From: Methylomonas koyamae
Lineage (GTDB): Bacteria > Pseudomonadota > Gammaproteobacteria > Methylococcales > Methylomonadaceae
Assembly: GCF_006483455.1 (NCBI RefSeq)
Contig: NZ_PPPU01000012.1
Location: forward strand, 124,001 to 188,000
Direction: 5' to 3'
Length of the DNA: 64,000 bases
Shown here: positions 38,859-46,754 of the stretch, one piece after another
Layout: each line of letters opens with the position of its first letter
How positions within the stretch are numbered: the stretch's first letter is position 1
Notes under the pieces: model-generated
Told to the model about the DNA's origin: nothing
What the model saw: the letters and a program-made list of their open reading frames with translations, nothing else
The model's database searches: none
Position numbers and translations under genes: made by a program

Positions 38859-40256
38859 ATGGCCGAAATTTTAAAACGCAACAAAGCCCTGTCGGTCAGT
38901 CCGCTGAAAGCCAGCCAACCCACCGGCGGCTCCTTGGCTTGCCTGGGTTTCGACCGGGCCATCCCGATGCTGCACGGCTCGCAAGGCTGCACCGCGTTTG
39001 CCAAAGTGTTTTTCGTCCGCCATTTCCGCGAACCGATTCCGTTGCAAACCACAGCGATGGACCAGGCCAGTTCGGTGCTGGGCGCCGACGAGAACGTGAT
39101 CGAAGGCATCCGGGTCATCGCCGAAAAATCCAACCCGGCTTTGATTGCGGTACTGACCACCGGTTTGGCCGAAACCCAGGGTTGCGATGTGCAGCGTAAC
39201 CTGCGCGAATTTCGCGCCAAATATCCAGAATACGACCATGTCGCGGTCGTGGTGGTCAACACGCCGGATTTTACCGGCTGCGTCGAAACCGGCTATGCGG
39301 CGACGCTAACCGAAATCGTGCGCAGCTTGGTGCCGGATGCCGAGCAGGCCGGCACCAAGCCCGGAACTCGGCAGCGCCAAGTTAACGTCCTGGTCAGCCC
39401 GATGCTGACGCCGGGCGATTTGGAAGCTTTGCGCGACCTGATCGAGCAATTCAATTTACGGCCGGTTTTGGTGCCGGATATTTCCGATTCGCTGGACGGC
39501 AGTTTGACCGACGACGATTTTTCGCCGGTGACGATAGGCGGTACCCCGGTGTCGGAATTGAAAACGCTGGGCGAGGCCCGCGCCACGCTGGTGATCGGTG
39601 CGTCGCTGCGCAAAGCCGGCGAACTGTTGCAGGAAAAAACCGGCGTTCCCAGCCATTTCTTCGACCATCTCTACGGGCTGCAAGCCAACGATGCCTTGAT
39701 TTGCGCGTTGGCCGACATCAGCGAAATGCCGGTACCGGGCAAGGTCGAACGGCAGCGGGCGCAGTTACAGGATGCAATGCTGGATACCCATTTCATGCTC
39801 GGCCAATTGCGGGTGGCGATTGCCGGCGATCCGGATCAACTGAACGCGTTGGCGCATCTGGTCACCGGCATGGGCGCCGAAGTGGTTGCGGCGGTCGCGG
39901 CCGGCAACGCGCCGGTGCTGGCGACCACGCCGGTTGCCAGCGTTAAGATCGGCGACCTCGAAGATTTGGAGAACCTGGCCCGCGCCGGCAAGGCGCAATT
40001 GTTGATCGGTAACTCGCACGCGGTCGCTAGTGCCGAGCGCTTGGGTATTCCGATTCTGCGGGTCGGCTTTCCGTTGTACGACATCATCGGCGGCTACCAG
40101 AAAACCTGGATCGGCTACCGCGGCTCTCGCCAAACCCTGTTCGATCTGGCCAATCTGGTGATTAATTTCGCCCACGAGGACATCGAACCGTACTACTCGC
40201 CGTACGCGCAGAAGCCGGAAAACGAACGCCAAGCCTGCTCGCCGTCATGTCATTAG
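38859..40256 (+). CDS. nifN: Nitrogenase FeMo-cofactor scaffold subunit NifN
   Basis: 465-aa beta-type partner of NifE. Starts [24 protein letters not shown], with Cys28 ([16 protein letters not shown]) and Cys44 ([12 protein letters not shown]) and the [15 protein letters not shown] and [11 protein letters not shown] segments of the family. The C-terminus ends [10 protein letters not shown]. Its last codons overlap the nifX start, so the two are probably translationally coupled. Confidence 0.96.
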   Translation: MAEILKRNKALSVSPLKASQPTGGSLACLGFDRAIPMLHGSQGCTAFAKVFFVRHFREPIPLQTTAMDQASSVLGADENVIEGIRVIAEKSNPALIAVLTTGLAETQGCDVQRNLREFRAKYPEYDHVAVVVVNTPDFTGCVETGYAATLTEIVRSLVPDAEQAGTKPGTRQRQVNVLVSPMLTPGDLEALRDLIEQFNLRPVLVPDISDSLDGSLTDDDFSPVTIGGTPVSELKTLGEARATLVIGASLRKAGELLQEKTGVPSHFFDHLYGLQANDALICALADISEMPVPGKVERQRAQLQDAMLDTHFMLGQLRVAIAGDPDQLNALAHLVTGMGAEVVAAVAAGNAPVLATTPVASVKIGDLEDLENLARAGKAQLLIGNSHAVASAERLGIPILRVGFPLYDIIGGYQKTWIGYRGSRQTLFDLANLVINFAHEDIEPYYSPYAQKPENERQACSPSCH

Positions 40257-40732
40257 CACGCCGCATGCAGGTATTGCATGCCCCAGACCAGAGGATGCCT
40301 ATGGAAACCGCCATTAAAGTCGCTTTCGCCACCACCGACATGGTTCACGTCAACCAGCATTTCGGTTCCGCCAGATCGTTTGCGGTCTATGCCGTGGACC
40401 CGGAGCAGTCGGAAATGCTGGAAGCGGCCCAGTTCGGCGAACTGGCGCAGGATGGTAACGAAGACAAATTGTCGGTGAAGATTCAATTGCTGGAGGGTTG
40501 CGCGGCGGTCTATTGCCAGGCCATCGGCGCCTCGGCGATCAAGCAGATCGTGGCCCAGGGCATCCAACCGATCAAGGTTCAGGAAGGCGCCACCATCAAG
40601 GATTTGATCGGCGACTTGCAACAAGAAATGAAAGCCGGCCCATCGACTTGGCTAGCCAAGGCCATCAACCAGCATAAAGGACCGAGTCCGGATCGGTTCA
40701 GTGCGATGGAGGATGAGGGGTGGGATGAATAG
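40247..40732 (+). CDS. nifX: Nitrogenase cofactor carrier NifX
   Basis: 161-aa NifX, which binds NifB-co and precursor for transfer to and from NifEN. The NifX/NafY domain [18 protein letters not shown]-like stretch ([18 protein letters not shown]) starts near residue 24 and ends [20 protein letters not shown] 40247, inside the nifN end, gives an N-terminal extension like those I recall in Azotobacter and Klebsiella NifX; ATG 40301 with GAGG upstream would give a 143-aa form lacking it. Confidence 0.92.
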   Translation: MSLARRMQVLHAPDQRMPMETAIKVAFATTDMVHVNQHFGSARSFAVYAVDPEQSEMLEAAQFGELAQDGNEDKLSVKIQLLEGCAAVYCQAIGASAIKQIVAQGIQPIKVQEGATIKDLIGDLQQEMKAGPSTWLAKAINQHKGPSPDRFSAMEDEGWDE

Positions 40733-40748
40733 TGCTGATGTTTAGCGT

Positions 40749-40767
40749 GGGCACGGGTTTTGTGCCC
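40749..40767 (+). other. Hairpin after nifX
   Basis: Six-base stem GGGCAC / GTGCCC with a 7-base loop, 16 bp past the nifX stop, without a T-run. It may attenuate transcription between nifX and the downstream genes, or be the outer part of the adjacent repeat. Confidence 0.35.
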
Positions 40768-40786
40768 TCCCCGAAAACAGGTTTTG

Positions 40787-41042
40787 TGTCGCTATCGCGA
40801 CGGATGAGTTAGAAGTCGGGTCTCGGCCCGACAGCCGAGATACTTTTCTTTGCTTGTCCAAAGAAAAGTATCCAAAAGAAAAGACACCCGGACGCCGCTT
40901 TTTTCCTGCGCTCCGCGACGTTTATCGAGGGTCGGCAGAAGGGGCTTCCCAGCCCCTCCGCCGCCGCGCCGCATCCTTGCGGCGCCCCTTCGGGCTGATC
41001 TCGATAAACGCCACGGATGCTCGGCGCGGCATACGGGGAACG
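40787..41042 (+). repeat. Large palindromic intergenic repeat, copy A
   Basis: About 256 bases that fill most of the 367-bp nifX-DUF269 gap. Order of blocks: TGTCGCTATCGCGACG, a GTCGG/CCGAC hairpin, a 13-bp perfect stem ATACTTTTCTTTG (40840-40852) / CAAAGAAAAGTAT (40859-40871) with loop CTTGTC, GACACCCGGA, CCTGCGC, a GGCATCC-like GC hairpin with CCCCTTCGGGC, and GATGCTCGG near the end. Copies B and C share this order. Open frames through it are not coding: they are not conserved between copies. Confidence 0.85.
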
Positions 41043-41099
41043 GCGTGGCGATAGTAGAAGCCGTTGAAAGATTTGATACTTAAATATAGGAGAACCACC

Positions 41100-41573
41100 A
41101 TGTCCCAACCCGCACTTGTCGTCGAAGCCGGCGATCCCTTGATGACTTCCGACATCGTCGTCGAAATGCTGAAGCAGCTTCGGGCGATGGATACCTACGA
41201 TACCTACGAAGGCTGGTCGGAAGAGAAAATCATCGATCCGTTGATCATGACCAAGGAACGCAAACGTGAGATCCCGATCGTCGGCGATCCGGACGAAATC
41301 ACGTTGGCCCGGGTCAAGGCCTACTACAACGCGATTGCCTCGCTGGCGGAAAAACGCACCGGCTTGATGGCGGTGCCGGTGATCAACATCACCCACGAAG
41401 GTTTCGGCCGGGCGCTGGTGCTGGTCGGCAAATTGATCGCGGTCGATAAAGTCTTGCGCGACGTGCACCGTTTCGGTTTCGGCAGTTTGGAAGAATTGAA
41501 CGAGAAGACCGAGAAGATTCTGGAAAAGGCCGTCAGCTTGATCGAGCAATACAAAGAAGTGGCCGAAGCTTGA
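41100..41573 (+). CDS. NifX-associated nitrogen fixation protein, DUF269
   Basis: 157 aa, start MSQPALVVEAGDPLMTSDIVVEML. DUF269 proteins accompany nifX in most molybdenum-nitrogenase clusters and are needed for full activity in some; the biochemical role is unknown. Conserved DTYEGWSEEKIIDPLIMTKERK and VGKLIAVDKVLRDVHRFGFGSLEE are seen. AGGAG lies 8 bases before ATG 41100. The three genes DUF269-DUF683-fdxB are packed with 8-bp gaps. Confidence 0.94.
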   Translation: MSQPALVVEAGDPLMTSDIVVEMLKQLRAMDTYDTYEGWSEEKIIDPLIMTKERKREIPIVGDPDEITLARVKAYYNAIASLAEKRTGLMAVPVINITHEGFGRALVLVGKLIAVDKVLRDVHRFGFGSLEELNEKTEKILEKAVSLIEQYKEVAEA

Positions 41574-41581
41574 GGTGATTT

Positions 41582-41797
41582 ATGAGTGACGAAGACATTA
41601 AAGCCTTGGAAAAAGAAGTGAAGAAAAACAAACGCCTGGCCAACGAGGCGGCGTCGGTACTGCACGACTTGATCGAAGACCGGTTGCCCGATGCCTACGG
41701 CGAACTGATGAGCGTGGCGCAAGCCACCTACGATGCCTGCAAGGCCTGGGACGACGCCAACAAGAAATTCTTGGCGGCCAGCGCCACTTCAGCTTAG
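41582..41797 (+). CDS. Nif-associated DUF683 (CCE_0567-like) small protein
   Basis: 71-aa helical hairpin, MSDEDIKALEKEVKKNKRLANEAASVLHDLIEDRLP followed by a second helix. DUF683 proteins occur next to DUF269 in nif clusters; a cyanobacterial homologue binds metal as a coiled-coil dimer. GAGGTG precedes the ATG by 5 bases. Confidence 0.92.
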   Translation: MSDEDIKALEKEVKKNKRLANEAASVLHDLIEDRLPDAYGELMSVAQATYDACKAWDDANKKFLAASATSA

Positions 41798-41805
41798 GAG
41801 GAACG

Positions 41806-42117
41806 ATGAGCGAATTTGTAACCGGCGTGACCTTCGGCGGTACGGTTTGGACACCGTCCTACGTCACCGATATCAATCAGCGTGCCTGCATCGGCTGCGG
41901 CCGTTGTTTCAAAGTCTGCCCGCGCGATGTGTTCGATCTGGTCGAGAAAGACGAGGTCTTGGCCGATGCGGCTGACGACGACTACGAAGATTTCGAGGAC
42001 GACGACAACAGTATGGTGATGAGCCTGAAAAACGCCGCCGACTGCATCGGTTGCGAGGCCTGCTCCAAGGTTTGTCCGAAGGATTGTTTTACGCATCAGC
42101 ATAAGGCTGCGGCGTAG
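41806..42117 (+). CDS. fdxB: Nif-specific ferredoxin III (2x 4Fe-4S)
   Basis: 103 aa. Cluster 1 ligands C28-x2-C31-x2-C34-x3-CP (38); cluster 2 C80, C83, C86 and C90, plus an extra Cys94. An acidic loop between them (DDDYEDFEDDD, 57-67) resembles FdxB of other diazotrophs. It probably donates electrons in cofactor assembly or to nitrogenase. AGGAGG stands 5 bases before the ATG. Confidence 0.93.
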   Translation: MSEFVTGVTFGGTVWTPSYVTDINQRACIGCGRCFKVCPRDVFDLVEKDEVLADAADDDYEDFEDDDNSMVMSLKNAADCIGCEACSKVCPKDCFTHQHKAAA

Positions 42118-42121
42118 GTGA

Positions 42122-42390
42122 TGGCGCTGGCGCGACGGCTGAATTGAATGCCGGTTCGCGGGCCGGCGGCCGCGATACTTTCGCTACGAAAACCATCCGT
42201 GGTTTTCGCCCTAACGGGCCAGCCTTTGGCTGTGCAAATTCGTTCCAAACGAATTTGTGTGTCGCCAAAAGAAAGTATCCAAAGAAAAGGCGACCCGGAT
42301 GCCGCTTTGATCCTGCGCGCCGCATCCCTGCGGCGACCCTGGCGGGCTGATCCGTACAAAAGCCTCGTTGTTCGGCGCTGCATACGGGAA
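42122..42390 (+). repeat. Palindromic intergenic repeat, copy B (diverged, with extra hairpins)
   Basis: Same block order as copy A (TGGCGCTGGCGCGACG, GCCGG/CCGGC hairpin, ATACTTTC / GAAAGTAT at 42175-42182 and 42271-42278, GACCCGGATGCCGC, CCTGCGC, GGCATACGGG-like end), but the inner loop is enlarged to about 88 bases. That loop has two perfect 8-bp hairpins, CGAAAACC / GGTTTTCG (42187-42208) and CAAATTCG / CGAATTTG (42235-42257). With copy C it fills the 629-bp gap between fdxB and the 2Fe-2S gene; I see no gene there. Confidence 0.8.
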
Positions 42391-42461
42391 ATTCCGTCCC
42401 AGTGTAGTTGGTCGGAGTGCCAGTAGATATTTTTGAAAACCGCTCATATTGGGGATGGTTT

Positions 42462-42713
42462 TACTCCCGTATTTCGACCCCGAGCATCGCCGTTTTTTGC
42501 TGGATTCGCCCGAAGGGGAGCGGCAGGGATGCCGCTCGTTGGCGAAGGGGCAGGAAGCCCCTTTCGCCAACCCCTGCAAAAAATGAGAAGCGCAGGATAA
42601 GGGCGAAATCCGGGTGTCGTTTCTTTTGGATACTTTTCTTTGGACAAGCAAAGAAAAGTATCTCGGTTGTCGGTCCGAGAACCGACACTCAAATCCACGT
42701 CGCGATAGCGACA
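42462..42713 (-). repeat. Palindromic intergenic repeat, copy C (inverted)
   Basis: Read on the minus strand it aligns with copy A over nearly its whole length, including the terminal CGTCGCGATAGCGACA (42698-42713 on plus), the same 13-bp stem (42630-42642 / 42649-42661; loop identical on the minus strand), GACACCCGGA, CCTGCGC and CCCCTTCGGGC. Interior GC hairpins differ in sequence but keep pairing. Copies A and C are inverted around the DUF269-DUF683-fdxB genes. Confidence 0.85.
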
Positions 42714-42746
42714 CCAATTTTTCTATCTTAAAAAAGGAAAGCTATC

Positions 42747-43070
42747 ATGCCACGCCCCGAAAAACACGTATTCGTCTGTACTCAAGCCCGTCCGCAAGGC
42801 CATCCGCGCGGGTCCTGCTCGGCCAGCGGTTGCGCCGAGGTGATGAACGAGTTCATGAACCAGATCCAGGCCCGGAATCTGTTCGAGAAAATCGGCCTGA
42901 CCAACACCGGTTGCATGGGGCCGTGCATGCTCGGCCCGAGCGTGCTGGTCTATCCGGAAGGCGTCATGTACGGCAAAGTCACCAAAGACGACGTCAAAAC
43001 CATCATCGACCAGCATTTGTTGGGCGGTGCGCCGGTCGAGGCGCTGCAAGTGCCGGCCGAGGTCTGGTAA
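42747..43070 (+). CDS. Shethna-type thioredoxin-like 2Fe-2S ferredoxin
   Basis: 107 aa, typical length of the nif-linked 2Fe-2S protein of Azotobacter. Ligands Cys11 and Cys24 (C-x12-C) and Cys56, Cys60 (TGCMGPC) fit the thioredoxin-like ferredoxin family; GHPRGSC, YPEGVMYGKV and QHLLGG are conserved. It may move electrons in cofactor assembly or nitrogenase reduction. AAGGAAAG precedes the ATG. First of a run of six genes with gaps of 9 bp or less. Confidence 0.93.
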   Translation: MPRPEKHVFVCTQARPQGHPRGSCSASGCAEVMNEFMNQIQARNLFEKIGLTNTGCMGPCMLGPSVLVYPEGVMYGKVTKDDVKTIIDQHLLGGAPVEALQVPAEVW

Positions 43071-43073
43071 GCC

Positions 43074-43580
43074 ATGACCGGAGTGGCGTTTCTGGAAGAG
43101 CGGGTGCTATTTAGCCCGGATGTGCCCGAGGCGGTGAACAAGCTGCTGCAAATGGCCGTGGCGGCCAGCCATGCCGATAAACCGCTGGCGGAAAAGTACT
43201 TCCAGCAGGCGCAACAGCTCGATCCGGCCTGCCTGCAGACCTATTTCGCGCTGTACAAATTTTATTTCTACCAGGGCCGGCTGGCCGAGGCCGAGCGCGA
43301 AGCTTTGGCGGCGCTGGCGGAATCGGCGCGCCAAGGCGGGTTTCCGGCCGATTACCGGCAATTGGCGGCCGAAGCCGGGCAGTGGGATATGTACGCCAGC
43401 GACGTCTGCCTGTTTTATCTGTACAGTTTGAAAGCGCTGGGCTTCATCCGCCTGCGCCGGCAACTGGAGGAGGAGGCGCGGCTGGTGCTGGCGGTGCTGC
43501 GGCAACTGGACCCGCTGGACCGTTCCGGCGGTTCGGTAATCATGCATTTGGCCGAGGCCTTGGCGGAGGATGCGGCATGA
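43074..43580 (+). CDS. TPR-like nif-cluster protein, unknown
   Basis: 168-aa helical protein with at least two tetratricopeptide-like repeats (residues 20-75: AEKYFQQAQQLDPACLQTYF, LYKFYFYQGRLAEAEREALAAL) and a helical end. It starts 3 bp after the 2Fe-2S gene and its stop overlaps the next start as ATGA. Similar small repeat proteins accompany nif genes in other gammaproteobacteria as far as I recall; a protein-protein adaptor role is inference. Confidence 0.8.
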   Translation: MTGVAFLEERVLFSPDVPEAVNKLLQMAVAASHADKPLAEKYFQQAQQLDPACLQTYFALYKFYFYQGRLAEAEREALAALAESARQGGFPADYRQLAAEAGQWDMYASDVCLFYLYSLKALGFIRLRRQLEEEARLVLAVLRQLDPLDRSGGSVIMHLAEALAEDAA

Positions 43581-43954
43581 GCGAAGAATTGCAACAACAA
43601 GTCGAAGCCAAACGCAGCTTCGGTAAGGCGGTATGCCAGCGCATGACCGAGAACATCGTCAAACTGGGTTTTCCGCTGCAGACCGATCTGAGTTTGCCGG
43701 ATTTCGACGCCGCGGTGTTCAGTCTGGTCACCGATCCGTTCACCCAAAGCCGGGATTTGGTGGGTTATTGGTATAACGCCGGCAAACAGCGTATCGGCCA
43801 GATCAAGTTTCACGGCGACGGCAGTTTTTACGCCGAATACGACGTGGTAAAGCCGCACCCGACCAAGAAGCTCTGGTTCGTCGAGGCCATCAACGCCTGG
43901 GGCCGGCAGGACAACATCAAAACCGAAGCAAAATTGTTGGAAACTCCGCAATAA
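43577..43954 (+). CDS. Nif-cluster protein of unknown function (125 aa)
   Basis: 125 aa, MSEELQQQVEAKRSFGKAVCQRMTENIVKLG start, central DPFTQSRDLVGYWYNAGKQRIGQIKFHGDGSFYAEYDVV, probably mixed alpha/beta, one Cys, no signal or membrane segment. Start coupled to the TPR-like gene by ATGA. The position between two unknown genes in the nif run suggests a role in nitrogenase maturation or electron supply, but no domain is recognised. Confidence 0.78.
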   Translation: MSEELQQQVEAKRSFGKAVCQRMTENIVKLGFPLQTDLSLPDFDAAVFSLVTDPFTQSRDLVGYWYNAGKQRIGQIKFHGDGSFYAEYDVVKPHPTKKLWFVEAINAWGRQDNIKTEAKLLETPQ

Positions 43955-43963
43955 GGAGGCGCT

Positions 43964-44926
43964 ATGGCTAATCCCAAACGCTTGTACGAATTGCTGTTGG
44001 ACTATTGCAGCAGCGATGCCGTGGTGGACAATTTGATGATCGGCCTGGTCTGGACCATATGCCAAAGTCAGGGCAAGGCCACGGCCGGTCTGGCGATGAG
44101 CCCCGGCCTCGCCACGCGCACCTTGACCTGGTCGGGGACCTTGGTCGGCAAGCCGGTCACCGATCTGGCGGCCTGGATTACCGAATGGGACCCGTTCAAG
44201 GCCACCGTGGCGATGGCGGCGATCAACAGTTGCATCAACGCCCGGCCGCTGCCGGAATCGGTGGCGCTGGATTGTCATGGCGAACACGCCAATCTGGCGG
44301 TGTTCGATTATTTTCTGCCGCAGTTGCAGGGGAAGCACGTGGTGGTAATCGGCCGCTATCCCGGCATCGAACGCTACCAGGACAAAATGTTGCTGACGGT
44401 GCTGGAGCGGCAGCCGACGGCGTCCGATCTGCCGGACTCGGCGTGCGAGTTTTTGTTGCCGCAGGCCGACTGGGTGTTTCTGACCGGCAGCAGCATCACC
44501 AACAAGACCTTCCCGCGCCTGACCGAACTGGCCTCCCATGCCACCACGGTTTTGATGGGGCCGACCGTGCCCTGGTTGCCGCAATTGCACGAGTTCGGCA
44601 TCGATTATCTGGCCGGCGTCGAAGTCGTCGACCCGCAAGCGCTGTACCACACCGCGGCTCAGGGCGGCGGGGTAAGGATTTTCCATAACGGCTTGCGCTA
44701 CCGGATTGCCGAGCTGGCGCCGCAACGCAGTATCAGTTGGCTGAAGCAGCAAATCGCCGATTGTTTTGCCGAAAAGTCGCAACTGACCACGGCGATGCAG
44801 CAATGGTACGACGCCGGCAACAAAGCCCGATTTCCGCAGTATTCGCTGCTCGACCAATTGAACGGTCGTTTGTCGCGCTTGGATACCAGTTTTAAATCGT
44901 TATGGGACAACTATGCCGCCGGATAA
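43964..44926 (+). CDS. DUF4213/DUF364 heavy-metal chelation-type protein in the nif cluster
   Basis: 320 aa. N-terminal DUF4213-like region (1-100; VDNLMIGLVWTICQSQGKATAGLAM) and C-terminal DUF364, Rossmann-like (110-255; GKHVVVIGRYPGIERYQDKM, LTGSSITNKTFPRLTELA, TTVLMGPTVPWLP). DUF364 is annotated as a putative heavy-metal chelation domain; members sit near molybdenum or siderophore genes. Here it could handle Mo or Fe for FeMo-co, which is inference. AAGGAGG lies 6 bases before the ATG. Confidence 0.85.
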   Translation: MANPKRLYELLLDYCSSDAVVDNLMIGLVWTICQSQGKATAGLAMSPGLATRTLTWSGTLVGKPVTDLAAWITEWDPFKATVAMAAINSCINARPLPESVALDCHGEHANLAVFDYFLPQLQGKHVVVIGRYPGIERYQDKMLLTVLERQPTASDLPDSACEFLLPQADWVFLTGSSITNKTFPRLTELASHATTVLMGPTVPWLPQLHEFGIDYLAGVEVVDPQALYHTAAQGGGVRIFHNGLRYRIAELAPQRSISWLKQQIADCFAEKSQLTTAMQQWYDAGNKARFPQYSLLDQLNGRLSRLDTSFKSLWDNYAAG

Positions 44927-44929
44927 CGT

Positions 44930-45379
44930 ATGACCTTGGCTGTACCGGAACACTTCGAGCGGCACCGGTTGTTGCTGTTATACAAGGGCGACATCAGCGC
45001 TTTGACGTTATTCGCCCAGCAAGCCAACGGCAGCGTCTGTTTCCCGCAACCGCTGCCGGCGCTATCGTCCGCGCTGGACCAGGACAGTGGCGAAGCGGCC
45101 GGTTTGACCGTGCACCCGGCAACGCTGGTCAATGCTATCAATAAGCTGATGGGCTTCGAGGCCGATTTGCTGCAGGCCGAAGCCGGCTACAAGCAGTCGG
45201 TCGACACCCCCGGCGGCATCGTCACCGTCTACATCGCCCGCTTTAAACTGCTCGATCCGCCGCACCGGTTGATGCAAAGCCTGGATTGCCGGATGCGCAC
45301 CTTACCCGAACTGCGCGGCCGGCCGCCGGCCGAGATGGAGTTGCTGCGCCGCGCCTACGAAACGATGATGGAGGGTTAG
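44930..45379 (+). CDS. Nif-cluster protein of unknown function (149 aa)
   Basis: 149 aa, MTLAVPEHFERHRLLLLYKG, ending LPELRGRPPAEMELLRRAYETMMEG. The middle GYKQSVDTPGGIVTVYIARFKLLDPP looks like beta strands followed by C-terminal helices. No Cys pair, signal or membrane segment. It starts 3 bp after the DUF364 gene and ends 1 bp before the GlcF-like gene. Not recognised. Confidence 0.75.
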   Translation: MTLAVPEHFERHRLLLLYKGDISALTLFAQQANGSVCFPQPLPALSSALDQDSGEAAGLTVHPATLVNAINKLMGFEADLLQAEAGYKQSVDTPGGIVTVYIARFKLLDPPHRLMQSLDCRMRTLPELRGRPPAEMELLRRAYETMMEG

Positions 45380-45380
45380 C

Positions 45381-46649
45381 GTGTTCGATTACATGGATTT
45401 TGGCCTGGATTCCGGCGAGGATAGCGGCGCATCGTTTTCGACCAACACCGGCCCGTATATTCCGGATGCGCAGGACTGCATGCGCTGCGGCATGTGCGTG
45501 ACCGGCTGCCCGACCTACCGTTTGACCCAAACCGACGCCGAAACCCCGCGCCAGCGGATTCGCAGCATCGAAAAAGTGTTGCGCGACGAAGCGCTCAGCG
45601 CCGACGAACGTACCCATCTGGATAACTGCCTGCAATGCCGGGCCTGCGAAACCGTGTGTCCGAGCCGGATGAAATACGGCGAACTGTTCGACCTGGCGCG
45701 GCACAAACTGACGCAATTGCAGCCGCCGTCCTGGCTTGCCGGATTGGCGCTGCGTCTGATCGAACACAAAAACTGGCGACGCAGCTTGTTGCCGTTGCTT
45801 ACCCTATATTTGCGTTCGGGCCTGCAAAAGCCGTTGCGGGCGAGCGGCCTGTTGCAAAAACTGAATCTGGCGGCCGCCGAGCGCTTAGTCTGCGAGCCGG
45901 CGCTCGGCGGTTTAGCCGGAGTTTTTCCTGTGAGTAAACGTGCCCGCCAACGCGGCCGCGTCGCCTTGTTTACCGGTTGTCTGGCCGAACATTTCGACCG
46001 CGCCACGCTGCGGGCGGCGATCAAATTATTGAATGCGGTCGGCTACGAGGTGGTGGTGCCGGAAGGGCAGGGCTGCTGCGGCGCGATCCACCAGCATAAC
46101 GGCCGCTCGGCTGAGGCATTGATCGAAAACAATATCGCCACGTTTTACGAGCTGGAAGTCGAGGCGGTGGTGTATCTGGCCAGCGGTTGCGGAGCGATGC
46201 TAACCGAATACCAGGGCGCGGATAGCGAAACCTCCGGCTGGTTCACCCGCAGTTTGCGCGACATCAACGAGTTTTTGCTGGAACATTGGCCGGACCAGTT
46301 GCAGCCGGCGGCATCCAACCTGAATATCGCGGTGCACGAACCGTGCAGCCAGCGTAACGTCTTGAAAAACGCCAAGGCGGTTTATGCCTTGTTGGCGAAA
46401 ATCCCCGGCGTGAATATCGAAGCCTTGCCGGACAACCACACCTGCTGCGGTGCCGGCGGCAGTTATATGTTGAGCCATCCGGAAAATGCCGGGCAGTTAA
46501 AAACGCTGAAGCGCCAGGCCATCGCCGGTTGCGGCGCCGATATCGCCGTCAGCACCAATTTCGGTTGCGCGTTTTTTCTGAACGCCGAGCGCGGCGAAAC
46601 CGACCGCAAACTGATGCATCCGATTCGGCTGCTGGCCGACCGGATCTGA
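45381..46649 (+). CDS. GlcF-like iron-sulfur oxidoreductase subunit (GTG start)
   Basis: 422-aa protein of the glycolate oxidase GlcF / LldE / HdrD type. Two 4Fe-4S motifs (C33-x2-C36-x2-C39-x3-CP and CLQCRACETVCP near 87-98) are followed by two CCG domains (GCCGAIHQHNG near 234; HTCCGAGGSYML near 354). E. coli GlcF is 407 aa, but no glcD or glcE partner is near; instead it ends the nif run. It could carry electrons from an organic acid to the nif ferredoxins or be a stray glycolate-salvage subunit. GTG 45381 has GGAGGG 6 bases upstream. Confidence 0.88.
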   Translation: MFDYMDFGLDSGEDSGASFSTNTGPYIPDAQDCMRCGMCVTGCPTYRLTQTDAETPRQRIRSIEKVLRDEALSADERTHLDNCLQCRACETVCPSRMKYGELFDLARHKLTQLQPPSWLAGLALRLIEHKNWRRSLLPLLTLYLRSGLQKPLRASGLLQKLNLAAAERLVCEPALGGLAGVFPVSKRARQRGRVALFTGCLAEHFDRATLRAAIKLLNAVGYEVVVPEGQGCCGAIHQHNGRSAEALIENNIATFYELEVEAVVYLASGCGAMLTEYQGADSETSGWFTRSLRDINEFLLEHWPDQLQPAASNLNIAVHEPCSQRNVLKNAKAVYALLAKIPGVNIEALPDNHTCCGAGGSYMLSHPENAGQLKTLKRQAIAGCGADIAVSTNFGCAFFLNAERGETDRKLMHPIRLLADRI

Positions 46650-46754
46650 CCAACCGCGGCCGCGCCTGCCCGGCCGCAGGCGCCGAGCCTGACTATCCCC
46701 GGCGATTTGTGTAAAATCGCGCCACTTTTTCATTTCGATAGCGCAGGCAGCAGC

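Noticed and set aside
40792-42731. Several 60-110-codon frames in the intergenic repeats
   Set aside because: They run through palindromic repeat DNA and are not the same frame between copies, so they are not genes.
43415-44857. 480-codon minus-strand frame across the nif module
   Set aside because: Antisense to three coupled genes with ribosome sites; composition typical of antisense shadows.
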